This document shows positions 1 to 8,836 of a DNA stretch of 64,000 nucleotides, piece after piece (the stretch's first letter is position 1; each line of letters starts with the position of its first letter). A program made the position numbers and the translations under genes. A model generated the notes under the pieces. The model worked only from the letters and a program-made list of their open reading frames with translations. It was not told where the DNA came from and searched no databases. This DNA is from Clostridium sporogenes (lineage in GTDB: Bacteria; Bacillota; Clostridia; Clostridiales; Clostridiaceae), in NCBI RefSeq assembly GCF_001020205.1, contig NZ_CP011663.1:1860001-1924000 (forward strand), in the 5' to 3' direction.

Positions 1-1
1 A

Positions 2-232
2 AAAATAAAAGAAAAAAATACATTAGTTGAAGAAGTAATGAATAAAGAACCAAAGTGTGTTCTTGGAGATACTAACTTACCAGAACTTTTAGATAAATTT
101 AATAATTTAAAAATGGGTTATTTACCTGTAAGTGATAGTGAAGGGAAACTTTTAGGATTAATAACAAGAAGTAGTTTAATATCAGTTTTAAGTAGTCAGT
201 ATATAGATATGGAGGGGATAATTAATGAATAA
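2..232 (+). CDS. OpuC-type glycine betaine/choline ABC importer ATPase, C-terminal fragment
   Basis: Partial gene, open at the left window edge. The visible 76 residues are the last part of a CBS domain (pattern MGYLPVSDSEGKLLGLITRSSL near the end), as found at the C-terminus of OpuA/OpuC/ProV-type ATPases, where the CBS pair senses ionic strength or nucleotides. The nucleotide-binding domain lies outside the window. Its last codons overlap the next gene by 8 bases (ATGAATAA), so the two are translationally coupled and the permease identity of the next gene supports this call. Family assignment follows from CBS plus neighbour; the substrate (betaine, carnitine, choline) cannot be told. Confidence 0.8.
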   Translation, partial: KIKEKNTLVEEVMNKEPKCVLGDTNLPELLDKFNNLKMGYLPVSDSEGKLLGLITRSSLISVLSSQYIDMEGIINE

Positions 233-1802
233 TTTTATACAGCAATTAATATTAAAAAGATCGCAAATATTTTCCCTCTTAATAGAACATATAGAACTTA
301 CATTGATAGCAGTTTTAATAGCAGTAGTTATTGGAGTACCCCTTGGTATATTAATTACTAAAAATAAAAAATTGGCTAATATAGTAATAGGATTTGCAAA
401 CTTAACTCAAGCCATACCAAGTTTGGCTATTTTAGGTTTTTTAATACCTTTAATAGGAATAGGATCGGGACCGGCTATAGCTATGGTTGTTTTATATTCT
501 ATGCTACCAATATTGAAAAATACTTATACAGGAATTACTAATATAAACCCAGATATGCTAGAAGCTGCTAAAGGGTTAGGAATGACAAATACACAAACCC
601 TTAAAATTGTAAAAATACCTTTAGCAATGCCAATAATAATGGCAGGTATAAGAATAGCATCAGTAACAGCTGTAGGGCTTATGACTATAGCAGCCTTTGT
701 TGGAGCAGGTGGACTTGGGTACTTAGTATTCTCAGGAATACAAACAGTAGATAATAATCTTATATTATTTGGGGCTATTCCAGCGGCTATATTAGCTTTA
801 ATAATAGATTTCATAACAGGGAAAATAGAAGATGCAACTATGCCAAATGGTATAAAAAAAGCTGATGGCACAATGAAAGTAAAAAGAGAATCCAAAAATA
901 AAAAAAGAAATACTATAATAGCTTCTATAGTTGGTGTTTGTATAATATTAGTACTAATAGTTCCCAAAATAATAGGAGCAGGAAATAAAAAAATAGTTAT
1001 TGGTTCTAAAAATTTTACAGAACAAATTATTTTAGGTAATATGCTAGAAGAATTAATTAGTAACAAAACGGATATAGATGTTGAAACAAAATTAAATTTA
1101 GGCGGAACTCAAGTAAGTTTTAATGCACTAAAAACTGGTGGAATAGATATGTATGTTGAGTATACAGGTACTGCTTATGGAAATATGTTAAATATAAAAA
1201 AACCTAATAGAAATAGAGAAGAGGTTTATAATACAGTTAAAAATGAGTTTAAAAAGAGATTCAAAATTGAAGTGTTAAAGCCTCTTGGATTTAACAATAC
1301 TTATGCAATGGCAACTACAAAAGATATTGCTGAAAAATATAATTTAAAAAAAGTATCAGATTTAGCAAGGGTATCAATCAATATGATAGCAGGACCAACT
1401 ATAGAATTTGCAAACAGAGAAGATGGACTTATAGGTCTTAACAAAGCATACAATACAAAGTTTAAAGCTGTTAATCCAGTGGATGGTGGACTAAGATATA
1501 AAGCATTGGTTAATAATGAAACTCAAGTTATAGATGCTTTTACCACAGATGGGTTAATAGAACAGTTTAAGTTAGTTATTTTAGAAGATGACAAAGTTTT
1601 TTTTCCAGACTATTATGCAGTTCCAATGATAAAAGAAGAAACACTAAAAAAATTCCCAGAACTTAAAGAAGTTTTAGTAGTATTAGATGGAAAAATAACT
1701 GATGAAAAAATGAGAAAATTAAATTATGAAGTAGATGTAAATAAAAGAGACCCTAAAGAAGTAGCAAAAGAATTTTTACAAAAGGAAGGGTTAATAGATT
1801 AA
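225..1802 (+). CDS. Compatible-solute ABC transporter, permease fused to substrate-binding domain
   Basis: A 525-residue fusion. Residues about 1-215 form an OpuCB/ProW-type inner-membrane permease with some six hydrophobic segments and the EAAKGLGMT coupling loop. Residues about 228-250 are a further membrane anchor, and about 257-525 are an OpuAC-type binding domain (start GSKNFTEQIILGNMLEEL, then YVEYTGTAYGNML). In many bacteria permease and binding protein are separate genes; here the binding domain is tethered to the permease, as in several Firmicute osmolyte importers. It imports glycine betaine, carnitine or choline for osmoprotection. It overlaps the ATPase gene by 8 bases and is followed by a strong terminator at 1895-1933, so it ends the operon. 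Confidence 0.9.
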   Translation: MNNFIQQLILKRSQIFSLLIEHIELTLIAVLIAVVIGVPLGILITKNKKLANIVIGFANLTQAIPSLAILGFLIPLIGIGSGPAIAMVVLYSMLPILKNTYTGITNINPDMLEAAKGLGMTNTQTLKIVKIPLAMPIIMAGIRIASVTAVGLMTIAAFVGAGGLGYLVFSGIQTVDNNLILFGAIPAAILALIIDFITGKIEDATMPNGIKKADGTMKVKRESKNKKRNTIIASIVGVCIILVLIVPKIIGAGNKKIVIGSKNFTEQIILGNMLEELISNKTDIDVETKLNLGGTQVSFNALKTGGIDMYVEYTGTAYGNMLNIKKPNRNREEVYNTVKNEFKKRFKIEVLKPLGFNNTYAMATTKDIAEKYNLKKVSDLARVSINMIAGPTIEFANREDGLIGLNKAYNTKFKAVNPVDGGLRYKALVNNETQVIDAFTTDGLIEQFKLVILEDDKVFFPDYYAVPMIKEETLKKFPELKEVLVVLDGKITDEKMRKLNYEVDVNKRDPKEVAKEFLQKEGLID

Positions 1803-1894
1803 TTTTATATATCAACTAATGGTATGGAAAATTAAGGCTTATAAAATGATTTTAGGATAATATATTATTATAAAAATCAAATTTGAAGTAAAAC

Positions 1895-1933
1895 AAAAAG
1901 AGTATTTCACCAAAAAGTGAGATACTCTTTTTT
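1895..1933 (+). terminator. Intrinsic terminator after the osmolyte transporter operon
   Basis: A 16-bp stem (1895-1910 with 1917-1932, one G-U pair), a 6-base loop and a T run. It lies 93 bases after the permease stop and closes that operon. Confidence 0.85.
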
Positions 1934-2058
1934 ATAGTTGTTACTGTTAATAATGGCACTTGTTATATCCATCAAGTCTGATTGAATCTATTCCAAAACT
2001 AAGTTACTGTTTGGTATTTGTTTTATCGAATATAAATGATAATAATTTTCAAATATAA

Positions 2059-2087
2059 TTGACAATGATATGCAAGTGTGGTAAGAT
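2059..2087 (+). promoter_or_regulatory. Sigma-A promoter of the first tetR gene
   Basis: TTGACA at 2059-2064, 17-base spacer, TAAGAT at 2082-2087, 50 bases before the tetR start. The -10 overlaps the palindrome at 2086-2098, which suits autoregulation. Confidence 0.75.
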
Positions 2088-2098
2088 AACACTGTTAT
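2086..2098 (+). promoter_or_regulatory. Candidate TetR operator overlapping the -10 box
   Basis: Perfect palindrome ATAACA-C-TGTTAT, continued by GTAGT. An almost identical site lies at 33906-33925 in the opposite orientation, next to the second, related tetR gene, which is the main reason for calling it an operator. A weaker partial copy (CACTTGTTAT) is at 1957-1966. Confidence 0.55.
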
Positions 2099-2136
2099 GT
2101 AGTAACTTTTAAAGAAGAAAGAAGAGATGGGGAATA

Positions 2137-2766
2137 ATGAAAGATAAAACTGACACAAAAGAATTGCTACTTAAAGTGGCAAAAGAAGAATTCTTATATA
2201 AGGGGTTTGAAAAAGCTTCTATGCGAAATATTTGTAAAAAGGCAAATGTAACTACAGGAGCAGCTTACTTCTTTTTTAAGGATAAGAATGATATGTTTTG
2301 TAATCTCGTTGGTAATGAGGCAAAAGTAATGTTAAATCATATAGTAGAAATTGAAAATGAGAATAAGGTAATTCGTGATGATAAAAAAATATCCTTAGAT
2401 AGTGCTATTGATACTAATACATTACAGATTAAAGGTATTTTAAAATATATGTATGATAATTTTGATGTTTTTGTGCTTTTACTTTGCAAATCAACAGGTT
2501 CTTCTATGGAGAATTTTTATGATAGGATGGTAGAATCCTTTGAGAATTTGAATAGAGATTATATAATGAATAAACGTGATACAGGTGAAATAGGTGTATA
2601 TTTTGATGAAAATATCCTACATAATCTTGTGAGTTTACAGGTTTCAGCCATTGTAGAGCCAATTCGTCATCAGCTTCCTAGGGAAGAAGCATTAAAACAG
2701 GTTGATGCTATTGCCAGATTTTTTTATGGTGGATGGAATGAATTAATGAGATTAAAAAAGATATAG
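2137..2766 (+). CDS. TetR/AcrR-family transcriptional regulator
   Basis: 209 residues. The N-terminal helix-turn-helix covers about residues 8-55 (FEKASMRNICKKANVTTGAAYFFFKDK), the tight helical DNA-binding domain of TetR. The C-terminal helical ligand domain is family-specific and ends in a YGGWNELM motif. It shares this architecture with the second TetR at 33120, including the YFFF turn, the KYMY...S.GS..ENFYD block and the GGWN ending, so the two are paralogues. It precedes the ECF transporter genes in the same direction and probably controls itself and perhaps them. Its promoter overlaps a perfect palindrome. A short hairpin terminator (2814-2836) follows. The ligand is unknown. Confidence 0.9.
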   Translation: MKDKTDTKELLLKVAKEEFLYKGFEKASMRNICKKANVTTGAAYFFFKDKNDMFCNLVGNEAKVMLNHIVEIENENKVIRDDKKISLDSAIDTNTLQIKGILKYMYDNFDVFVLLLCKSTGSSMENFYDRMVESFENLNRDYIMNKRDTGEIGVYFDENILHNLVSLQVSAIVEPIRHQLPREEALKQVDAIARFFYGGWNELMRLKKI

Positions 2767-2813
2767 TCTTTTTTGTCAAAAGGTTAGTTGATGCTAACTT
2801 AAATTTAAATAGG

Positions 2814-2837
2814 AATTGAGATCTCTCAATTTTTTTA
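2814..2837 (+). terminator. Short intrinsic terminator after tetR
   Basis: Stem AATTGAG (2814-2820) with CTCAATT (2825-2831), small loop and a T run. It separates tetR from the ECF transporter operon, so the latter likely has its own promoter in the 220 bases that follow; no strong -35/-10 pair was found there. Confidence 0.65.
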
Positions 2838-3054
2838 CATAACATAAGGATATTGTATTGGACAAGTTATAAAAATTTTGAAATTTGAGCAATGAAAGGG
2901 TAAAGATATAGAGTGATTTATACAAATGGTTTCATTCTTCTTAAAACTAGATGTTTTCCTGTTATGGACATAGGGAAATTAAAGTATTATATAAAATTTA
3001 TTTGTATATAAATAATCTTTTAAAAAAATATATTATATTTAGGAGGAAAGCAAA

Positions 3055-3657
3055 TTGTTAAAAACAGAAACAAACAAACTACAGATCAAAGATTTAGTTA
3101 CCATTGGTATTTTTTCCGCTATTTATTTTGCAGTTAATTTAATTGTAATGGTTTGTGGAGGCATTTCACCAATTATATGGATTTTTATGCCTGCTATCAT
3201 TGCACTTCTTTGTGGAGTTATTTTTATGCTTATGACTGCAAAGGTTGAAAAATTTGGAGCTATATTAATTATGTCCATAATTACAGCACTGATTTATTTT
3301 GCAACAGGTCAATTTACAGTAGTGTTATTAATTAGTTTTGCAATTGTTAGTATTATAGCGGAATTTATTCGCCGCAGCTTTGGTTATAAAAGTTTTACAG
3401 GAAATTTGATTGCTTATTCTATTTTTTCACTTGGTATGACTGGATCACCACTTCCTATTTGGTTATTTGGGGATAGCTTTTTAAAATCCATTATGGAACA
3501 AGGAATGTCTACAAGTTATGTAGAGGGACTTAAAACTCTTACTTCTACAGGCATGCTAGTATCAATGTATGTTGCAACATTTATAGCAGCATTAATTGGT
3601 GGCTTTATTGGTAAATCTATGTTAAAAAAACATTTTAAGAAGGCAGGTATCGTTTAA
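3055..3657 (+). CDS. ECF transporter S component, MptD/Trep_Strep type
   Basis: A 200-residue integral membrane protein with about six hydrophobic segments, starting at TTG with AGGAGG eight bases upstream. The profile (short charged N-terminus ending IKDLVTIGIFSAIYFAVN, then paired membrane helices) matches the putative ECF substrate-binding subunits known as the Trep_Strep or MptD family. It would bind a vitamin-like or other small molecule and associate with the EcfT and ATPase subunits encoded directly downstream. The three genes are packed (2 and 10 bases apart), giving a complete dedicated (group I) ECF importer. The substrate cannot be read from the sequence; no known riboswitch was recognised upstream. 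Confidence 0.8.
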   Translation: MLKTETNKLQIKDLVTIGIFSAIYFAVNLIVMVCGGISPIIWIFMPAIIALLCGVIFMLMTAKVEKFGAILIMSIITALIYFATGQFTVVLLISFAIVSIIAEFIRRSFGYKSFTGNLIAYSIFSLGMTGSPLPIWLFGDSFLKSIMEQGMSTSYVEGLKTLTSTGMLVSMYVATFIAALIGGFIGKSMLKKHFKKAGIV

Positions 3658-3659
3658 TA

Positions 3660-4340
3660 ATGACAAAGGAAAGTAGAAAAAATTTGCAAATGGATCCAAG
3701 AACTGAAATTATGCTTATTTTCATTGCTAATATAGTTGCTTTTGCAAATTCTTCTGTTTATGTGGAAACATTAATAATAGTGGCAATTTCAGTATTGCTA
3801 TTATTATGTGGATGTAAAAAATCCTCTGTAAAATGGATCGTATTTTATGGAATTTTATTATTTATACAATATTATTTAATCCAAGTTATGCCTACTTTTC
3901 TTGCTGTTATGTTTTCCGTATTAGCTATTTATGCTAGAAAACTCCTACCTTGTATGATGATAGGAGAGTTAATAATAAGGACAATACCCGTAAGATTAAT
4001 AATATTGTCATTACAAAAATGGAAGGTGCCACAAAAAATAATTATTCCACTATCTATTACTATACGCTATTTTCCAGCCATCAAAGAAGAAGTAACTCAT
4101 ATTAAAGAAGCAATGAAAATGAGGAAGATCAAAGGAATTATAAGAAAAATAGAGTGTATGTATGTACCTATGCTTATATCCGCCGCTAATACTGCAGAAG
4201 AATTAAGCGCTGCAGCTATTACTAGGGGAATTGAAAATCCAGCACCTAAAACTAGTGTTGTTGATATAAGGTTTCATATACAAGATTATATATGTCTTGG
4301 AATTGGAATTATTTTTACGGTTATTATAATAATGCAATAG
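3660..4340 (+). CDS. ECF transporter transmembrane subunit EcfT (CbiQ family)
   Basis: 226 residues, several membrane segments in the N-terminal half, then a cytoplasmic part with the two Ala-Arg type coupling motifs expected for EcfT: AMKMRKIKG near residue 155 and AAAITRGIENP near residue 185, which link the two ATPase domains to the S component. It starts two bases after the S-component stop with a poor ribosome site, so translation is probably coupled. It forms the scaffold of the importer together with its neighbours on both sides. Confidence 0.85.
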   Translation: MTKESRKNLQMDPRTEIMLIFIANIVAFANSSVYVETLIIVAISVLLLLCGCKKSSVKWIVFYGILLFIQYYLIQVMPTFLAVMFSVLAIYARKLLPCMMIGELIIRTIPVRLIILSLQKWKVPQKIIIPLSITIRYFPAIKEEVTHIKEAMKMRKIKGIIRKIECMYVPMLISAANTAEELSAAAITRGIENPAPKTSVVDIRFHIQDYICLGIGIIFTVIIIMQ

Positions 4341-4350
4341 GAGGTAGTAT

Positions 4351-5727
4351 ATGATACATGTCAAAAATGTTTTTTTTAAATATTTAGAAGGGGAAGACTA
4401 TCAATTAAAAAATATTAACCTTCATGTAAAGCCTGGAGAGTGTGTGCTATTGTGTGGTAAAAGTGGATGCGGTAAAACCACAGTAACAAAGCTTATCAAT
4501 GGATTAATTCCACATTTTATACAAGGGGAATTTGAAGGTAAAGTTATTTCAGCTGGTATGGATGTAGAAAATACTAAAATGTATCATTTATCTTCTAAAA
4601 TAGGTTCTGTGTTTCAAAATCCAAAATCTCAGTTTTTTAATATAGACTCTGATAGTGAATTAGCTTTTTGTCTAGAAAACGATGGAAGAGAACCTGAATA
4701 TATAAAGGAAAGGATTTCTCATACTATTAATGATCTGAAAATAGATAAATTGGTGAATAGAAATATTTTTACTATGTCCGGTGGGGAAAAACAGGCTCTT
4801 GCCTTTGCATCTATATATACAGTGAATCCAGAAATTTATGTATTGGATGAACCAACAGCTAATTTAGATCAAAAATCTATACAAATATTAAAAACACAAT
4901 TAGAAAAAATCAAAAGTCTTGGTAAAACAATCGTCATTGCAGATCATCGTCTGTATTATCTTGCAGACATAATAGATAGAGCTGTATATATGGACAAGGG
5001 GAAAATTGTTCGTATTTTTGAAAGAGAAGAATTTTTAGCTTTAAAAGATAATGAGAGAATAAAAATGGGATTAAGAATGATAAAAAATACAGTAACAAAA
5101 CATTCTAATTATGTGGTATCAAATAAAGCTGATTTAGTTATTTCAGGTCTTTCCTATTCAATTAAGAAAAATCCTATTTTAAAAGATATTAGTTTTTCAG
5201 CCAATGAAGGAGATGTTATAGGTATTCTAGGTAATAATGGTACTGGTAAAACAACTCTTATGCGTTGTCTTGCAGGGTTAATTAAAGAAAATAAAGGAAC
5301 TGTAAAGTTAAATGGAAAGTGTTTAAATGGTAAACAACGTAATAAAGCTTGCTATATGATTATGCAGGATGTAAATCATCAATTATTTTCCGAAAGTGTA
5401 TGGAATGAGTGTACATTATCATTAGAAGAAATAAAAGAAGAGGTTATATTAGATATTTTAAAGAAATTTAATTTGCATATTTACAAAGACAATCATCCTA
5501 TGGCATTATCCGGGGGACAGAAACAGCGTTTAGCCATTGCTACAGGACTTTTAACAGATAAAAAAATTTTGATTTTTGACGAACCAACCAGTGGATTAGA
5601 CTATGAAAATATGTGTGTGGTTAGCAAAATGATTAAAAAACTATCAAAGGAAAATCATATTATATTTATTGTAACTCATGATATGGAATTTTTAGAGATT
5701 ACTTGTAATAAAACTATAATAAATTAG
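4351..5727 (+). CDS. ECF transporter double ATPase (fused EcfA/EcfA')
   Basis: 458 residues with two complete ABC ATPase domains in one chain. Domain 1: Walker A GKSGCGKTT near residue 37, signature MSGGEKQALAFA, Walker B VLDEPTANLD. Domain 2: Walker A GNNGTGKTT near residue 296, signature LSGGQKQRLAIA, Walker B IFDEPTSGLD. Such tandem ATPases energise ECF importers when EcfA1 and EcfA2 are fused. A clear GGAGG ribosome site precedes the ATG. It is the last gene of the transporter operon; hairpins follow at 5799-5865 and 6132-6177. Confidence 0.9.
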   Translation: MIHVKNVFFKYLEGEDYQLKNINLHVKPGECVLLCGKSGCGKTTVTKLINGLIPHFIQGEFEGKVISAGMDVENTKMYHLSSKIGSVFQNPKSQFFNIDSDSELAFCLENDGREPEYIKERISHTINDLKIDKLVNRNIFTMSGGEKQALAFASIYTVNPEIYVLDEPTANLDQKSIQILKTQLEKIKSLGKTIVIADHRLYYLADIIDRAVYMDKGKIVRIFEREEFLALKDNERIKMGLRMIKNTVTKHSNYVVSNKADLVISGLSYSIKKNPILKDISFSANEGDVIGILGNNGTGKTTLMRCLAGLIKENKGTVKLNGKCLNGKQRNKACYMIMQDVNHQLFSESVWNECTLSLEEIKEEVILDILKKFNLHIYKDNHPMALSGGQKQRLAIATGLLTDKKILIFDEPTSGLDYENMCVVSKMIKKLSKENHIIFIVTHDMEFLEITCNKTIIN

Positions 5728-5781
5728 GACTAATAATATGATATTTAATATGTTTTAATAGTTTATTATGTGTAATAAAAT

Positions 5782-5943
5782 CACTAGCGTTCATTAATAA
5801 TCAGCAACCTTCTTGCTATGTATTTGGTGGTACTTATACTAAAGCAAAGGTTGCTGATTTTTTCATTATAAAATTAATGCATAATCTTAATAAATTTTTA
5901 TATTAATTTTGTCAATAGTATTTCTAAATGTTGAACGCTAGTG
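5782..5943. repeat. 162-bp element bounded by 12-bp perfect inverted repeats
   Basis: The ends CACTAGCGTTCA (5782-5793) and TGAACGCTAGTG (5932-5943) are exact reverse complements. Inside lies a 13-bp perfect stem (5799-5811 with 5847-5859) followed by a T run. No ORF fits inside and no clear target duplication is visible. It could be a MITE-like remnant or just a compound hairpin. Confidence 0.5.
5799..5865 (+). terminator. Long-stem hairpin with T run after the ECF operon
   Basis: Stem of 13 perfect base pairs (5799-5811 with 5847-5859), 35-base loop, then TTTTTT. It lies 70 bases after the ATPase stop, so it probably terminates the ECF transcript, although the loop is unusually large. Confidence 0.55.
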
Positions 5944-6131
5944 CTAAAAAATATTGAAAACGATTATGAAAGATGATATATTATAAGTAGTATTAATAAT
6001 GTATATGGAAGATAAGTATTTATTTTGCCAAATATAGGTTAATATGAAAAAGGTTAATGATATATAGTATATAATTTGATAATTACTTGGTGGAATGGAT
6101 AGAAAATAAGGATTTATTTAGCTAGATATAG

Positions 6132-6177
6132 CCAACATAATTAGTTTACTTATGTGAACTAACTATGTTGGTTTTTT
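6132..6177 (+). terminator. Intrinsic terminator in the ECF-hsdM gap
   Basis: Stem of about 16 bp with one mismatch (6132-6148 with 6156-6171) and a T6 run. No gene immediately precedes it, so it may be a second terminator for the ECF operon or the remains of a lost gene. Confidence 0.65.
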
Positions 6178-6430
6178 GTGTTTTGAATACCGCTGGTTTT
6201 ATTAGTGGTCCTGACCACTTTGATGGGTTTAGTATAACTGTAAAAAAATAATACTTTTTTTAATATTCTACCATAAAATTGCATATTTCTAATTTATTAA
6301 TATTATTAGATATTTATTTCATATTATTTAGAGTACTTGTACAAAATTTATGATATTATATAATATATATATAAATATGGATACAGAGTATGGGGAGAAT
6401 AAATTTTATGGTGAAATAAATATGGATTTT

Positions 6431-6561
6431 TCGAAAAACTATAGTGGAAATATCTATAGTTTTTTATATGTTTGTCGAAAAGTTATATAAAAATATCTAT
6501 AGTTTTTTATGGGAATTTCGAAAAGGTATAGTGGAAATCTATATAACTTTTATATGTATTT
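6431..6561. repeat. Three tandem 43-44-bp repeats, each with hairpin potential
   Basis: Units begin at TCGAAAA: 6431-6474, 6475-6517 and 6518-6561. Each carries AAAACTATAG-like and CTATAGTTTT-like arms, so each can fold alone or pair with its neighbours. They end about 155 bases before hsdM. The rest of the 5728-6716 gap holds no convincing gene. Confidence 0.65.
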
Positions 6562-6716
6562 TCATAAGTTGTTGTTAAATAGCTACTTTCTCAAATTTTA
6601 TGGGACTCAAAAAATAAGGTCATAGTATAAGAGGATTTGTGATGGGTTGATACAATTATTATTTTAATTTAGAAGAAAATTTATAATATATATTTTATAT
6701 ATTGGAGGAAAAATAC

Positions 6717-8831
6717 ATGGATAATCAAATAGTAAACTTTATATGGAGTATTGCAGATGATTGCTTGCGTGATGTATATGTTCGTGGCAAATATAGAGAT
6801 GTAATTCTACCTATGACTGTAATTAGGAGGCTTGATGCTGTTCTTGAACCAACAAAAGAAGCAGTATTACAAATGAAAGAAAAATTAGATAAAGCAGGTA
6901 TAGTAAATCAAACTCCAGCACTTTGTAGTGTGTCAGGGCAAGCCTTTTGTAATACATCACCTTTCATGCTTAAAGATTTAAAATCAAGGGTAAAGCAACA
7001 ACAATTAAAGCTAGATTTTATTACATATTTAGATGGTTTTTCACCTAATGTTCAAGAAATACTTGAAAAATTTAAATTTAGAAACCAAATAGATACAATG
7101 ATTGAAGCTGATATATTAGGAGCAGTAATTGAAAAATTTGTTGATCCTCGTATAAATTTAAGTGTAGAACCAGTTCTTGACGATAATGGAGAAGTTAAAT
7201 TACCGGCTCTTGAGAATCATACTATGGGTAGTATTTTTGAAGAACTTATCCATAAATTCAACGAAGAAAATAATGAACAGGCAGGAGAACATTTCACTCC
7301 TCGACATGTTGTTGAACTTATGGCAGACATAACTTTTTTACCGGTGGTAGATAAAATAAAAGATGGTTCTTATCTTGTATATGATGGTGCTTGTGGTACT
7401 GGTGGAATGCTTACTATTGCAGAAAAAAGATTGCAAGAACTTGCAAAGGAGAATAATAAACAAATTTCTATAAATTTATATGGGCAAGAGATCAACCCAG
7501 AAACTTATGCCATAACTAAAGCAGATATGCTGCTAAAGGGTGAAGGTAAGCAGGCTGATAATATTGCCTATGGATCTACCTTATCTAATGATAAATTTTC
7601 AACTACAAATTTTGATTTTATGCTTTCAAACCCACCTTATGGTAAGAGCTGGAAAACAGACTTAAATAAATTAGGTGGAAAAGAACATATTACAGATCCT
7701 CGTTTTGTAGTAACGCATAATAACGAATCCAATTTTAAAATGATTCCTCGTTCTAGTGATGGACAGTTATTATTCTTAGCAAATAAAATAAGCAAAATGA
7801 AACAAAACACAGAGCTTGGGAGTAGAATTGTAGAAGTACATAATGGGTCATCTTTATTCACGGGGGATGCAGGACAAGGTGAAAGTAATTTAAGAAGATA
7901 TATTATAGAGAATGACTGGCTAGAAGCTATAATAGCATTGCCTGAGAATATGTTTTATAACACTGGTATTGCAACATTTATTTGGGTAGTTGCTAATAGA
8001 AAACCTAAACATAGAATGGGAAAGGTACAACTTATAGATGCTACAGATCTAAAAAGTCCTCTTAGAAAAAATCAAGGAAATAAAAATTGTGAATTAACAC
8101 CTGAAATAAGAAAAGTAATAACTGATATACTTATAAAATTTGAAGAAAATGATAAATCAAAAATATTTGATAATAAGGAATTTGGTTATTGGAAAATAAT
8201 CGTTGAAAAGCCGCTACGTTTAAATGTGGATTTATCTAAAGAAAACATAGAAGAATTCAGTAAAATATGTGAAGAACAAAAAGATACAGAACTCATGGAT
8301 ATAATTTATACTTTAGGAGATAAATTTCAACATAAAAAACTAATGAATTATAATTTGTTCTTAGATGAACTAAAGAAAATAGCTTCAAATTTAAATATTA
8401 AGCTGTCTTCAAAGAGATTAAAGCTTGTTAAAAATAATCTGGCAAAGGTTGATGAAGCAGCAGAAAAGGTAATAAAGAGAATAATCAAACCAGGAAAAGT
8501 AGAAAAAAATCCTTTGTATGGATTATTTAATCAAAATATTGAAGATGAATACCATATTGTAGAATATGAAGCAGATAGTAATTTAAGAGATACAGAGGAG
8601 ATACCATTATTACATGAAGGTGGTATCGAAAAATTCTTTAAAGATGAAGTATTACCCTTTAATAAAGATGCTTGGATAGATAAAAGTAAAACTCAAATAG
8701 GCTATAAAATAAGCTTTTCAAAATATTTTTACAAGCCAATTAAGCTAAGAGATCTTAATGAAATAAAGGCAGATATTAAGATACTTGAATCGGAAACCGA
8801 TGGACTTTTAAATGAGATTATAGGAGGTTAA
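6717..8831 (+). CDS. hsdM: Type I restriction-modification system, DNA methyltransferase subunit HsdM
   Basis: 704 residues. N-terminal HsdM helical domain (about 1-150), then an N6-adenine methyltransferase: SAM motif DGACGTGGM at residues 223-231 and catalytic NPPY at 305-308. The long C-terminal part (about 480-704) fits the larger HsdM variants that contact HsdS. An upstream in-frame TTG at 6702 overlaps the GGAGG ribosome site, so the ATG at 6717, nine bases after GGAGG, is the real start. With HsdS it methylates adenine in a bipartite site, and with HsdR it completes the restriction complex. It is the first gene of a three-gene operon (5 bases to hsdS). Confidence 0.95.
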   Translation: MDNQIVNFIWSIADDCLRDVYVRGKYRDVILPMTVIRRLDAVLEPTKEAVLQMKEKLDKAGIVNQTPALCSVSGQAFCNTSPFMLKDLKSRVKQQQLKLDFITYLDGFSPNVQEILEKFKFRNQIDTMIEADILGAVIEKFVDPRINLSVEPVLDDNGEVKLPALENHTMGSIFEELIHKFNEENNEQAGEHFTPRHVVELMADITFLPVVDKIKDGSYLVYDGACGTGGMLTIAEKRLQELAKENNKQISINLYGQEINPETYAITKADMLLKGEGKQADNIAYGSTLSNDKFSTTNFDFMLSNPPYGKSWKTDLNKLGGKEHITDPRFVVTHNNESNFKMIPRSSDGQLLFLANKISKMKQNTELGSRIVEVHNGSSLFTGDAGQGESNLRRYIIENDWLEAIIALPENMFYNTGIATFIWVVANRKPKHRMGKVQLIDATDLKSPLRKNQGNKNCELTPEIRKVITDILIKFEENDKSKIFDNKEFGYWKIIVEKPLRLNVDLSKENIEEFSKICEEQKDTELMDIIYTLGDKFQHKKLMNYNLFLDELKKIASNLNIKLSSKRLKLVKNNLAKVDEAAEKVIKRIIKPGKVEKNPLYGLFNQNIEDEYHIVEYEADSNLRDTEEIPLLHEGGIEKFFKDEVLPFNKDAWIDKSKTQIGYKISFSKYFYKPIKLRDLNEIKADIKILESETDGLLNEIIGG

Positions 8832-8836
8832 GTTCA

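Noticed and set aside
524..1066. Long minus-strand open frame inside the osmolyte permease gene
   Set aside because: It is a shadow of the real gene: no ribosome site, odd composition rich in Ile, Pro and Ser, and the plus strand has clear family motifs.
6431..6561. CRISPR array
   Set aside because: The three units are contiguous repeats with no spacers, and no cas genes are in the window.
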